A stretch of 25,891 nt of DNA from JAVVPL01 sp036655775 (GCA_036655775.1 JAVVPL010000018.1:1-25891), one strand, 5' to 3'; counted from the first letter of the stretch, positions 7,256-17,120 are shown. Numbers and translations are program-made. The notes: a model not told the origin generated them from the letters alone.

Positions 7256-8137
7256 ATGAAAAATATCTTAGTAGCCATTGATTTTTCGCCAGCGTCTTTA
7301 AACGCATTGGACTATGCGATAAATTTAGCACATCTTATAAAAGCAAATTTAATGCTTTTATGGGTAGATAATCTTGTTTCTGAAGATGAATTTACAACTT
7401 CAAAATGTCAATATCATCACAATGATGCCATAAATAAATTGACCGAATTGAGAGACACCTTAATTCTACCTCGTTTAAAAGATACGGAAGTATCTTTTAA
7501 AATAAGATCGGGTAAAATAGAAGAAGAGGTACGCAATCAAGCCAAATATACCGATATGGATTATGTGATTTGCGGCACCATTGGTATGGGGAAGGCAAAA
7601 GAAGTGGGCACCAATACTTTTAAAATAGTAAGTTCTATCAGTTCCTGCCCTGTAATCAGTGTGCCTCCTTCATATACTTGGCGAATCAAAGATCCTAATC
7701 AGCCAGCTATCTTAGTTCTTCCTATCGACAGTACACCCGAAACACGTCAAAAAACAGACGATGCCATTATCTTGGCTACAGTTTTAAATATCAAAATACA
7801 CATTTTAGGTTTATATTTCACCAAATTGTCTTCTTTACGTCGAAAAGTAGACCAATATGTATCACAAATTGAAAACTATTTGGATAAAATATCCATTCCC
7901 TATTTAACTGTATTTAAAGATGCGGATAATATTACGCGTACAACTTTAGCTTACGCAAAAGAAGTAGATGCCGAAATTATTATCATTATGAAAGAACAAG
8001 AAATAGCTACTCAAAACCTATTTATAGGTCCGTATGCGCAACAAATGATTAACACCTCTCCCATTCCAGTGATGTCTATTACAAGTAAGGATACCAGTTT
8101 TATTCCAGATGCCTTTTGTTGTGCAAGTGGAAGCTAA
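7256..8137 (+). CDS. Universal stress protein, tandem UspA domains
   Basis: A 293-residue protein with two UspA-like domains in tandem (about 1-138 and 148-280). The first has the typical N-terminus NILVAIDFSPAS with the ATP-site Asp at position 9. It also has the nucleotide-binding loop GTIGMG (107-112) with G118-T119, and ends in the strand CPVISVP. The second domain is more divergent: it has AILVLPID at its start and SPIPVMSI at its end, and no obvious GxxG loop, so it may not bind nucleotide. This family modulates stress and starvation responses; the specific partner is unknown. The ATG at 7256 fits the family start. The upstream region contains TATATTTT-type sequences but no good -33 box. 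The SPOR gene follows 13 bp downstream, probably in the same transcript. Confidence 0.87.
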   Translation: MKNILVAIDFSPASLNALDYAINLAHLIKANLMLLWVDNLVSEDEFTTSKCQYHHNDAINKLTELRDTLILPRLKDTEVSFKIRSGKIEEEVRNQAKYTDMDYVICGTIGMGKAKEVGTNTFKIVSSISSCPVISVPPSYTWRIKDPNQPAILVLPIDSTPETRQKTDDAIILATVLNIKIHILGLYFTKLSSLRRKVDQYVSQIENYLDKISIPYLTVFKDADNITRTTLAYAKEVDAEIIIIMKEQEIATQNLFIGPYAQQMINTSPIPVMSITSKDTSFIPDAFCCASGS

Positions 8138-8150
8138 AAAATTATAAATA

Positions 8151-8627
8151 ATGTCTAAATATCTATCTATTTTTATTTGTCTGTGGCTTTGTGCGCAAAG
8201 TTTTGTCAGTGTGGCAGATCCACAAATTCAAAAGAGTGTTCTCCTAGATCAATTAGTTGATAAACATATTGAATATAACCAAAATTTTCCTCCGCAAGGA
8301 TTTCGTTTGATCCTCTTTGTACAATCGGGGAATCATTCCAAAAACGCTTGTACAGAAGCTAAAAATTTATTTTTAGCTTCCTATCCTTTTGAATCGGCTT
8401 ATGTTATATTTGATGAACCTTATTTTAAATTGAAAGTTGGCAATTTTAGAACCCGCATGCAAGCACAATATTTTTTAAATTTAATTAAAACCACCTACCC
8501 TCAAGCTTATATTGCAAAAGATATTTTGGATGTGGCGGCCTTCTTAGATTTAGCACCAGCAAGCGACTTAACACCTGCAAGCGAAGGAGAAGAATTGATT
8601 GCACCCGAGAATGAATCTGAATTTTAA
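8151..8627 (+). CDS. Secreted SPOR-domain protein
   Basis: A 158-residue exported protein. It begins with a signal peptide (hydrophobic about 5-20, likely cleavage near SVADP). A SPOR domain follows at about residues 48-122: GFRLILFVQSG, FKLKVGNFRTRMQAQYFL and the closing YIAKD are the usual beta-alpha-beta-beta-alpha-beta pattern. SPOR domains bind glycan strands stripped of stem peptides at division septa. The C-terminus is acidic and Ala/Pro-rich and contains a small 18-bp-period duplication (8554-8584) that encodes PAS repeats. It lies 13 bp after the stress-protein gene and is convergent with the next gene, 32 bp away. Its cell-division role is inferred from the domain. Confidence 0.82.
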   Translation: MSKYLSIFICLWLCAQSFVSVADPQIQKSVLLDQLVDKHIEYNQNFPPQGFRLILFVQSGNHSKNACTEAKNLFLASYPFESAYVIFDEPYFKLKVGNFRTRMQAQYFLNLIKTTYPQAYIAKDILDVAAFLDLAPASDLTPASEGEELIAPENESEF

Positions 8628-8659
8628 ATTCGGGCATACTATCGCTAAAAAAAACAGAA

Positions 8660-10708
8660 TTAAAGTACCGTAATTGTGCCTGCCATACTGGTTTCTTGCC
8701 CATTACGTATCACTTGTACATTATAGACATATACCCCCGAATGTACATAAGCGCCTTTGTATTTGCCATCCCAACCAGGTTCTAAAGAATTGGTTTCAAA
8801 TATCATTTTACCCCATCTATTAAAAACTCTAAACCGAATTTGATCTGAAGCCAAAAAAATTCCAATAGGTTTGTAATAGCTTGTCATTCCCTTGGGATTG
8901 AATGCTGTAGGCATATAGAAAATAGGATTCCCTTCATTTAAAAAACCTATTTCGTTGGATTTGACCGTATCTTGAAAAGCATCTCCTAGTGCAGAGGGCG
9001 AATATTCAATGGCTTCCACATAATAGCACCACTGTGATAAATCGTCTTCAGCAGTCCATGATTCCATATACTCATATTCATCAAATCCTTGTACAGAGGG
9101 AAGTCGACGACGTTCTTCAACTTGCATATTTTGTGTATTTTTTCGATAAACCACATACTCAAATACTCCATCCCAGCCTTGATATGCATTCCAAAACAAT
9201 CGCATTTGTTGTGCCGAAAGCATTTCTTTTTGTAAATAGAGTGTGGCACAAGGAACTGTTTGCAAACTGATTCGCGCACAAGTATCCATTAAAACCAACT
9301 GATAATAACGTTCGCCTAAATTGGCATTGGCTGTTTTATCGATATATGTATAATTTTGTTCATTCTCAATGGAGGCAATTTCTTTAATCAATTTTTTTTT
9401 CGCATTTTCACTTTCTTGCCTATAGACCAAAATGCTTTTAAATGTACTGATTGTATCTAAATAAATAGAGAGTAATACTTCTCCATCGCCTATTTGCGTA
9501 GCTTTTCGCAAATACAAATTTCGAGCTAAAAAGGCTTCTTCCACATATAAACTATCGGTAAGTGCGGTCGAGGACATTTGAGAGTTATTCCATGCTCTAA
9601 GCATAAATTTATGCCAACCATTTTGTTTAAATCGAGGATAGTTGCACTCATTGGCAAGCGGATTTGAAATATTGATAATTTTTTCAAAAGGCATATTTTC
9701 AAAGGCATGAAAAATCTCAAAATAAGCAATATTATCAAGCATATTGTGGGGCCCTGACCATTGAATATGAAGACTATCTCCACAAAGTGGAAAAGAGACG
9801 TTACTCACACAAACACTCCGTTTTTGAATAAATAAACTTCCATTAAAACACGCATCTAGGGCTTGTACTCTGTATTGTTCTGCTTTTTTAGCTTGGCTCT
9901 GAGGATCGCTATACGAGGTATTCCATCGCCCCCATACTGTATCCAAAGGATGTAGCGAAATATCAATCATCTTTAATACGATATATGCTTTTACATCTTT
10001 CGACTCACTTGCCTGCCATCCCAAAATAATTTGTTGATTGTTGTTATTGACACTGATCGAATCAAAGATCACCGCTTGCGGTTCTTGTAGATCTTGAATA
10101 TGCAATGTGATGACATTGGAAATAACTTCTTCTAAAGGAGTCATAAAAACAATTCTATACGAAAAAGAACTATCGCAGGCATAAATAGAATCATTATAAG
10201 CCAAAGATTTAAGTGTATTTATTGGAATCCATACATTTTCTTTTTCTCTTTGCACCAAAAACGCAGCTTTCAAATTCAGTATATCGGAGGTTTGTTGAGG
10301 ATGATTCCAATTTAGGTAGGCAATACCATCACTCACTCCTTGCTTATTTTTAGAAAATCCAAATAAAACTAAAGAATGTAAGGTGTCACTCATCGATGTA
10401 TAAATTCCATTTCGATTGCGTAATTGAATAAAATACGAATAGGATTCCGATTTAGTTTGCAAATTGGAGTCCACATACACACTGTCTTTAGAACGTGTAA
10501 ACTCCGCTATTTTATGATACGTAGACGAGGTTCGAGAAGCACGCCATAATTCACAAGCTTCGGTATTTGCCGACCATACAGCGGTCCATGTAATTGCAAT
10601 GCGAACCGAATCCACTACTTCAATTTTTTGAATATGGATAGGAGTTTGCCCTTGCATATACAGACCTATAAAAAGGGTTAAAAATAAACTGTAAACTAAT
10701 TTTCGCAT
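8660..10708 (-). CDS. T9SS type B (gliding-associated C-terminal domain) cargo protein
   Basis: A 682-residue exported protein. It has a signal peptide of about 20 residues ending near YMQGQ. A long central part is made of beta-sandwich repeats resembling fibronectin type III modules (recurring W-N-x-P and Y-x-V-x-A patterns). The last 86 residues (597-682) form a type B T9SS sorting domain: YMPTAFNP, FRVFNRWGKMIFE, GWDGKYKG, SGVYVYNV, and a final GTITVL. The gliding-motility C-terminal domain family ends just like this. The protein is expected to cross the outer membrane through the type IX system and be attached at the surface or released. No T9SS core gene (gldK-N, sprA, porV) is present here. 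The ATG is 2 bp from the stop of the M16 gene upstream, so it is the last gene of the purD-M16-M16 operon. Adhesin-like function is a guess. Confidence 0.88.
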   Translation of the reverse strand: MRKLVYSLFLTLFIGLYMQGQTPIHIQKIEVVDSVRIAITWTAVWSANTEACELWRASRTSSTYHKIAEFTRSKDSVYVDSNLQTKSESYSYFIQLRNRNGIYTSMSDTLHSLVLFGFSKNKQGVSDGIAYLNWNHPQQTSDILNLKAAFLVQREKENVWIPINTLKSLAYNDSIYACDSSFSYRIVFMTPLEEVISNVITLHIQDLQEPQAVIFDSISVNNNNQQIILGWQASESKDVKAYIVLKMIDISLHPLDTVWGRWNTSYSDPQSQAKKAEQYRVQALDACFNGSLFIQKRSVCVSNVSFPLCGDSLHIQWSGPHNMLDNIAYFEIFHAFENMPFEKIINISNPLANECNYPRFKQNGWHKFMLRAWNNSQMSSTALTDSLYVEEAFLARNLYLRKATQIGDGEVLLSIYLDTISTFKSILVYRQESENAKKKLIKEIASIENEQNYTYIDKTANANLGERYYQLVLMDTCARISLQTVPCATLYLQKEMLSAQQMRLFWNAYQGWDGVFEYVVYRKNTQNMQVEERRRLPSVQGFDEYEYMESWTAEDDLSQWCYYVEAIEYSPSALGDAFQDTVKSNEIGFLNEGNPIFYMPTAFNPKGMTSYYKPIGIFLASDQIRFRVFNRWGKMIFETNSLEPGWDGKYKGAYVHSGVYVYNVQVIRNGQETSMAGTITVL

Positions 10709-10710
10709 TT

Positions 10711-11988
10711 TTATTTGCCCACACTGACTTCAAATATACTCTCTTTTACAAAATATTGTTTGGCTACTGCTTGTATTCTTTCAGGGGTAATATACATCAG
10801 ACATTGCAAAAAATCGGTATAATAATTTACATCTAAATTATATAACAGATGATATTTCATTTTTTCGGCCAAATCGAATATTCCATCCATATCTCGCAAC
10901 ATTTCACCACAATAGCAAGAGCGAACCACTTCCAACTCGCGCTCACTCACTTCTTTACTTGCTAATTTTTCCATTTCTGCATAAATTTCATCTTCCACCA
11001 AATGGAGAGTATCGGCTTTTACTTCCGAACTAATCATCCACGTATTACTATATCGCAAAGGAATCAAATAGGAAGAAATGCCATAAGTATACCCTTTTTC
11101 TTCTCTAATATTTTTCATCAAACGTGAACCAAAATAGCCCCCTAAAATATAATTCACAATACGAAATTCCGCAAGATCGCTATTACTGGGTAAAGGAACG
11201 GGCTTTCCCATCCGAATGGATGCTTGCATAGCCCCTTTGAGAGACAGGGCTTGTTTTTTATCGACCGAAGCATGCCAATCAATCTGTGTTGGAAGTATAC
11301 TTGGCGTACCATTCCAATCGGAACCTCCAAAATATTTTTGCAATATTTCTAACAAATTTGCATTATACAATCCAGCGATCACAACTTTGCAATTGACCGA
11401 ATTATATTGTGCTTTATGAAAACGAACTAAATCCGCTCTTGTGAGAAGATCAAAATCATTAATTTGTATGGAACTTCCATACGGATGGGTATCACCATAG
11501 ACTAAATGAAAAAAAGCTTTACGAGACACTTCGCCTACCCTTTGTTCCGCAATTTTAAATTTTTGTTTTTGTTTCGTCAAATAAATATCTAATTCTTTTT
11601 GCGGAAATATTGGATATTTGATGATCTCTTCAAATATTTCTATTACTTTGACAATATACTTTGATAAACAATAAATTACTAGACTAGATTGATCTCTATC
11701 GGAATATTTTTCAATATAAGCCCCATAATAATCAAGTTTTTCGGAAATTTCATCGGCGGTAAATCGGAGCGTACCTTCGGTCAACAAGGAACATACGGCT
11801 TGAGCTAATAACTTTTTGTCTTGGTAGTATGCACCAGCTTCAAAAATAAATTCCAAACGCACCACCTCTTGCGTGCCTCCAGAAAACATATATATAGGTA
11901 AGTTGTTGGTCAAACATTGTTTAGATGCTATCAATTGCGAAAAATCAAAATTTTTCAAATCAAAAGGCTGTATTTTAGGTTGTTTCAT
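10711..11988 (-). CDS. M16B peptidase-like protein, non-catalytic partner subunit
   Basis: A 425-residue insulinase-type (M16) protein that lacks the zinc motif: the place where HxxEH should be (about 61-72) reads LAQAVCSLLTEGT. It keeps the substrate-binding R/Y segment, SRLMKNIREEKGYTYG at 288-303, which the neighbouring subunit lacks. This is the complement expected of the inactive half of a heterodimeric M16B peptidase, in which one subunit carries zinc and the other carries the Arg-Tyr pair. The gene begins 4 bp after the stop of the catalytic subunit, so equal expression is likely. No signal peptide is evident, so the pair may act in the cytoplasm, or be exported in a way not visible here. 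The physiological substrate is unknown. Confidence 0.87.
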   Translation of the reverse strand: MKQPKIQPFDLKNFDFSQLIASKQCLTNNLPIYMFSGGTQEVVRLEFIFEAGAYYQDKKLLAQAVCSLLTEGTLRFTADEISEKLDYYGAYIEKYSDRDQSSLVIYCLSKYIVKVIEIFEEIIKYPIFPQKELDIYLTKQKQKFKIAEQRVGEVSRKAFFHLVYGDTHPYGSSIQINDFDLLTRADLVRFHKAQYNSVNCKVVIAGLYNANLLEILQKYFGGSDWNGTPSILPTQIDWHASVDKKQALSLKGAMQASIRMGKPVPLPSNSDLAEFRIVNYILGGYFGSRLMKNIREEKGYTYGISSYLIPLRYSNTWMISSEVKADTLHLVEDEIYAEMEKLASKEVSERELEVVRSCYCGEMLRDMDGIFDLAEKMKYHLLYNLDVNYYTDFLQCLMYITPERIQAVAKQYFVKESIFEVSVGK

Positions 11989-11992
11989 TTTA

Positions 11993-13240
11993 CTATTTTG
12001 TTTTTTCAGCGTAATAATACATAGTGGAACAATTTTCTGGATACAGATATTGTTTACTTACTCTTTGCAAATGGGAAATATCTACCTGACGATATTTCCG
12101 ATCTTCTTCATTCAATAAAGCAGCTCCTCCCATCAATTCAAAATAGGCTAGATTCATAGCTTTATCTAAGGCTTTCATATTTGAAAAAATCAAAGAAGTT
12201 TCTAATTTATTTTTTACTTTTTCAAGTTCTTGTTCACCGATAGGTTGCCTCTTTATCTCTTCTATCATTTCTACAATCGAGGCATCGGCCATCTCCATCG
12301 ACACTCCAGCACTCAAAGTGCCATTGATCATAAACGTACCCGCTTCAATATCCCCCGACACAAAGGCATTTATATCCGTAAAGATTCGTTTGTTTTTTAC
12401 TAACTCAATATAAAATCGAGAAGATTTTCCATTTGATAAAATATCGGAAAGTAAATCAAAGGCATAAAAATCGGGATGCATACGAGGACAAATATGATAG
12501 GTTTTATATAGTGTATTATGAGGCACATTGCGTTTTACATCCAAATGTCGCGCTTGCGTTTGTTCGGGTTCAGCAGGAATAGAACGCAAAGGAGTATGCG
12601 CATTAGGAATATGCAAAAAATATTTTTCCACCAACAATCGAGCTTCTTGCATTTGGATATCTCCTGCTAATACTAATATGGCATTGTCGGGATGATAATA
12701 ATTTTGAAAAAATTGTTGTATGTCTTTCAAGGTGGTTTTTTCAATATGACTTATCTCTTTGCCTATGGTTGACCACGAATAGGGATGTTGTGTATATACT
12801 AAGGGTTTCATCAACAAACTCACATCTCCATAGGGTTGATTCAAATAGTTTTGTTTAAACTCTTCAATAACTACTTTTTTTTGAACTGAAAGACTTTTGT
12901 TAGAAATATTTAAAGCCTCCATTCGATCACTCTCCAACCATAATGCCGTCTCTAAATTCAATTTAGGTACACTGATATAATAATTAGTAAAATCGTTGTT
13001 TGTAAATGCATTGTTTTCCCCTCCCACGGCATCTAAAACCACATCAAAATTAGGTGCATTTTTGGATCCGCTAAACATTAAATGTTCAAATAAATGAGCA
13101 ATTCCTGTATGCTCTTTGTTTTCATCTTTCGACCCTATATTATACAATACATTCACCGCAATCATCGGAGTGGTTTTGTCTTGATGTACAATGAGTTTAA
13201 GACCATTATCCAATACACAAATCTCAAACTCTATTTGCAT
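11993..13240 (-). CDS. M16B zinc peptidase, catalytic subunit
   Basis: A 415-residue insulinase-family metallopeptidase. The inverted zinc motif is H49-L-F-E52-H53. The third ligand is most likely Glu126 or Glu127 in KVVIEE, at the expected distance, and LWLESDRM (100-107) is also a family signature. The second half contains SNGKSSRFYIELVKNKRIF in place of the usual R...GYTYG element, so substrate-anchoring probably comes from the partner encoded next. It has no recognisable signal peptide. The start codon at 13240 overlaps the last 10 bases of purD, which suggests translational coupling. Related Bacteroidota pairs are annotated as zinc-dependent processing proteases; the target is not known. 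Confidence 0.92.
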   Translation of the reverse strand: MQIEFEICVLDNGLKLIVHQDKTTPMIAVNVLYNIGSKDENKEHTGIAHLFEHLMFSGSKNAPNFDVVLDAVGGENNAFTNNDFTNYYISVPKLNLETALWLESDRMEALNISNKSLSVQKKVVIEEFKQNYLNQPYGDVSLLMKPLVYTQHPYSWSTIGKEISHIEKTTLKDIQQFFQNYYHPDNAILVLAGDIQMQEARLLVEKYFLHIPNAHTPLRSIPAEPEQTQARHLDVKRNVPHNTLYKTYHICPRMHPDFYAFDLLSDILSNGKSSRFYIELVKNKRIFTDINAFVSGDIEAGTFMINGTLSAGVSMEMADASIVEMIEEIKRQPIGEQELEKVKNKLETSLIFSNMKALDKAMNLAYFELMGGAALLNEEDRKYRQVDISHLQRVSKQYLYPENCSTMYYYAEKTK

Positions 13241-14517
13241 TGCAAATCCTTTCCTATATCTGAACGAAAATATTTTCCTGCAAACTTTATTTTATCAACT
13301 TGTAAATACGTTTGATGCAAGGCAATTTCCAAAGTCTCAGCCATGGAAACAGCAGCAATCACTCGACCTCCATGAGTTACTATGGCGCCTTGCTCATTTT
13401 GTGTTGTCCCTGCATGAAAAACAAAAGTATCTTCGGTCTGTGATAATTGAATATGTATCACATCTCCTTTTGGGTAGGCTTGCGGATAGCCTGCAGCAGT
13501 CATCATTACGCAAGTAGCAAAACGAGGATCTATTTGCAAATCTATTTGATCTAAACTTTGGGTGCCTACCGCTTCAAATAAAGCCACCAGATCGGATTGT
13601 ATACGGGGGATTACAACTTCGGTTTCGGGATCACCCATGCGTACATTGTATTCTATCACATAAGGATTCCCTTCCACATTCATCAGTCCAATAAATAAAA
13701 AACCTTGATACGGAATTTTTTCTTTTTGTAAACCTGCGATGGTGGGTTTCACAATTTGCTCTTCTACTTTTTGCATAAAAGGGGTATCGGCAAAAAGAAC
13801 GGGCGATACAGCTCCCATTCCACCTGTATTCAATCCTGTATCCCCTTGACCTATCCGTTTGTAATCTTTGGCTGAAGGGAGTATTTTATAATGGATTCCA
13901 TCGGTCAAAACAAAAACAGACATTTCGATTCCTGACAAATACTCTTCTATCACTACTTTGTTGGACGCTTCTCCAAATTTTGAGTGTATCAACATCTCAT
14001 CCAAACCTTTTTCGGCTTCATCCAAGCGATTTAAAATAAGTACGCCTTTACCTGCAGCCAAACCATCGGCCTTTAAAACATAAGGCGCTTTGAGTTCGCG
14101 TAAAAATAATTTTGCGTCTTGGATACTTGCAGCGGTAAATGTTTTGTAGCGTGCACTGGGAATATGATGGCGCAACATAAATGCTTTTGAAAAATCTTTA
14201 CTTCCTTCTAGCTGCGCGCCTGTTTTTTGCGGTCCTATACATACTACGTTTTTCAAAGCCTCCTCAGATAAAAAATAATCGTGTATCCCATCCACTAAAG
14301 GTTGTTCGGGTCCCACTACGACCATAGATATTTGATTTTCCAATACAAATTGTTTAATTGCAGAAAAATCGTCCAATTGCAAATTGATATTGTTTGCGAT
14401 AGAAGCAGTACCTGCATTGCCTGGAGCCACAAATAAACGATCGGTCTTTGGACTTTGACTGATGCCTCTTGCTAAAGCATGTTCTCGCCCACCCGAACCT
14501 AAAAGTAATATATTCAT
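13231..14517 (-). CDS. purD: Phosphoribosylamine-glycine ligase
   Basis: A 428-residue GAR synthetase of normal length, which joins phosphoribosylamine and glycine with ATP in the second step of de novo purine synthesis. The N-terminal motif GSGGREHA (7-14), ATP-grasp elements VLKADGLAAGKGV (147-159) and DYKRIGQGDTGLNTGGMGA (218-236), and the metal-binding EYNVRMGDPETEV (289-301) are all present. No other pur gene is in the window. It is the first gene of the purD-M16-M16-T9SS group and overlaps the M16 gene by 10 bp. The 111-bp region upstream shows a 14-bp palindrome but no good promoter, so transcription may also come from further upstream. Confidence 0.95.
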   Translation of the reverse strand: MNILLLGSGGREHALARGISQSPKTDRLFVAPGNAGTASIANNINLQLDDFSAIKQFVLENQISMVVVGPEQPLVDGIHDYFLSEEALKNVVCIGPQKTGAQLEGSKDFSKAFMLRHHIPSARYKTFTAASIQDAKLFLRELKAPYVLKADGLAAGKGVLILNRLDEAEKGLDEMLIHSKFGEASNKVVIEEYLSGIEMSVFVLTDGIHYKILPSAKDYKRIGQGDTGLNTGGMGAVSPVLFADTPFMQKVEEQIVKPTIAGLQKEKIPYQGFLFIGLMNVEGNPYVIEYNVRMGDPETEVVIPRIQSDLVALFEAVGTQSLDQIDLQIDPRFATCVMMTAAGYPQAYPKGDVIHIQLSQTEDTFVFHAGTTQNEQGAIVTHGGRVIAAVSMAETLEIALHQTYLQVDKIKFAGKYFRSDIGKDLQCK

Positions 14518-14560
14518 AGATGTAAAATTTTTATTAAATAGGTTTTATCAAACTTTCATG

Positions 14561-14574
14561 AATGTTGCAACATT
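14561..14574. repeat. 14-bp palindrome upstream of purD
   Basis: AATGTTGCAACATT is a perfect inverted repeat (7-bp arms) located about 44 bp before the purD ATG, in the gap after the exporter gene. It has no T tract on either side, so it is not an intrinsic terminator. It has the size and symmetry of a dimeric regulator's operator. It does not match the E. coli PurR box. Confidence 0.4.
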
Positions 14575-14628
14575 TTGGCTAATGCGCTTTTGTTCATGTT
14601 TGTTGTATTCTCTTTTCGTATTTATAAA

Positions 14629-17076
14629 TTAAAGGGATTCAAATTTATCTTCGGCTCTTTCTTTTAAAAACAATTTAGTACGTAAATATTTGTCGAAACT
14701 AAACAATAAAGAAGGCAACAATAATAAATTGGCCAACAAAGCAACTAATAAGGTTAAGGATACCAATATTCCCATCCATTGTGTTCCGCCAAAAGAGGAT
14801 AAGGAAAACATAGAGAAGCCCAAAAATAAAATAATGGAAGAGTAAAGCATACTAAAACCAGCTTCTCCTAAAGCATATAAAACAGCTTGTCTTCGATTTT
14901 ATTTATTCATACGCAACTCCATTCTATAACGAGATAAAAAATGAATTGTATTATCCACCGAAATACCTAGCGCTACACTAAAAATAAGAATTGTCGATAC
15001 TTTGATAGGAATTCCCACATAACCCATCACGGCCGCGGTTATCAGCTGAGGCAATAAATTGGGAATAATGGCCAACAATACCATTTGCCAAGAAGAAAAT
15101 AGAAAGAACATCATCAAAGCAATGAGCACGGCAGCTAAAATTAAACTTTGTAATAAGTTCGTCGTCAAATATTCGGTCCCCTCTAGAAAAACAATTGAAT
15201 TGCCCGTCATAGATACCTCATAGCGTGCCGTATCAAAAATTTCGTCTAAACGAAGAGCTAAACGATTTTTGATATTTAAAATTTCTTCCGTACTCAAATC
15301 TTTCATCTGTACTCCTACACGCGCAATCTGCAAATTAGAATCTACATACGCACGCAAAACGGATCCCATTCCTTCAATGCCCGTTTTTTGAGCAATAATT
15401 GGATTGGCCGTTAAACTTCCTTGTTCCTTATTTTTATCCACAAGCGTACTTGCATTTTCGCCTTTAAATGAGTGATCAAATGAAGGCATATAATCCATCA
15501 TAAAACCTATTTCATGCTGAGAGGGTAAAGCATAAAATAAAGGATCTCCATTATAATAAGCTTGTTTTCCAAACTTGATTACTTCCAATATCGAAAGTGA
15601 TTTTGAAAGATCCTTATAGCTGCCTAATTCTTCGTTTAATTCATCTAATTTTTTCAAAAATGAATAGCGAATGACTCCTTTTTCTTTTTTGGTATCAATC
15701 ATTATTTCTAAAGGTAAAACCCCTTTAAAATTACTCTCGAAAAATTGCATATCTTTAAATAATACCGATTTGTGGGATACATCATCCATAATACTAGCCG
15801 AATTTTTAAGTCGGAATACGCCAAAAATCGATACAAAGACTAATAAAAGAAAAACTGCATAGATATAGGGACGTTTACGACTGACCAAATATTCGGCTTT
15901 TTCCAAAATTCGCCACATCAATTTATTATCCAAATGCCTAGTATGCGACATTTTAGGCGCTGCTGCATAACTAAAAAATATAGGCAATAAAATTAAAGTA
16001 AATAAATAACTAGTCACAATACTCACCGCAGCCACAATACCAAATTCGACCAAAATTTTATTGCCCGTGACAATAAAAGCCGAAAAACCTATGGCAGTAG
16101 TAATATTGGTCAATAAATTGGCTCGTCCTATTCGACTAATACTCCGCGAAAGCGCAAGTACTTTATTTTTGTGCGTTCGATACTCCTGATGATATTTATT
16201 GATTAGAAAAATGGAGTTTTCTACGCCAATAATTACCAACAAAGGCGGAATAATCCCTGTCAGTGCAGTAATTTCAAAATTGAATAAAGAAATAAAGCCT
16301 AATGTCCAAATAATATTAATGGCCACAATAATCATTGGAAGACAAATCACACGCCAGGATCTAAAAAACAAATACAAAGCAAGGGTGGCTACCAGCATAG
16401 ATAAAAACAAAAAGAAAACCAATTCATGTTTTAAGGTTTCGGAGGTAATGGTACGAATATAAGGTAAACCTGAATAATGCGCTTGAATATTATTTTTTTC
16501 GCCAAAAGCGTCTACCACTTCTTTGAGACGGTAGGTGAGCGCAATGCGATCTTTACTATTCAGCGCTTGTGGATCCAGATATACCATCATCAATACCGCA
16601 TGGTTATCTGTCGAAAACAAACGTCCATCATAAAAAGGTAAATTATACATTTGTCTCAACATCGAATCCAAGGCCACTTGGGTTGTGGGCATGGGCGAAA
16701 ATACATTCACTAAATTGAAACTTTCTTGCTCTTGATTTTTTACTATATTCAAGGCATTAGGCAATGCCATTACCTCTGCGACTCCTTCTAATTCATTAAT
16801 ATCATCGATTAATCGAGCCCATTTATGGAAATAGGCTAATTGAAATAAATTTGTATCCGAAAACCCTATAAATATGGTATTCCCATCGGCTCCAAAAATA
16901 TCTTTAAATTTTCGATATTCTTTTTGTGTAGGATCGTCATCACGAAGCATTTGTATCATTTCATACGACATACTCACTTTGGATGCAAAAAAACCTAAAA
17001 ACAAGGTTAAAATGCCAATCACTATGATATTTGCCAATCTATTACGTAAAATAATACTTACTATTTTTTGCCACAT
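14629..17076 (-). pseudogene. MMPL/RND-family exporter interrupted by one in-frame TAA
   Basis: The frame from ATG 17076 encodes 725 residues, meets TAA at 14901-14899, and continues in the same frame for 89 more family-like residues to TAA at 14629. The whole would be a normal single-gene MMPL exporter of about 815 residues. It has an N-terminal helix (about 10-30), two periplasmic porter regions, and two bundles of membrane helices. Each bundle carries the family loop: GVENSIFLINKYHQEYR in the first half and GISVDNTIHFLSRYRMEL in the second. The stop falls in the cytoplasmic loop just after the second loop motif, so the product loses its last two membrane helices. The downstream part (NRRQAVLYALGEAGFSMLYSS) is well conserved, so the mutation is recent, a sequence error, or read through. 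Such exporters often move lipids or hopanoids; the cargo here is unknown. Confidence 0.85.
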
Positions 17077-17112
17077 GGATTCTATAATTTTATTCGAGAG
17101 TTCATAAACTTA

Positions 17113-17120
17113 CAAAGATA
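17113..17120 (-). promoter_or_regulatory. -7 element of the exporter promoter
   Basis: TATCTTTG on the - strand, about 37 bp before the exporter ATG, is identical to the -7 box of ruvB and gyrB. No clear TTG or TTTG lies 17-23 nt upstream of it, so only this half is supported. Confidence 0.55.

Noticed and set aside
8619..8631. Inverted repeat at the stop of the SPOR gene as a terminator
   Set aside because: It is a short AT-only stem with no loop to speak of and no T tract on the + strand.
8986..9279. Overlapping reading frames of 93 and 97 codons on both strands inside the T9SS cargo gene
   Set aside because: Both are shadows of the cargo gene: no motif, signal peptide or promoter, and the true frame is continuous here.
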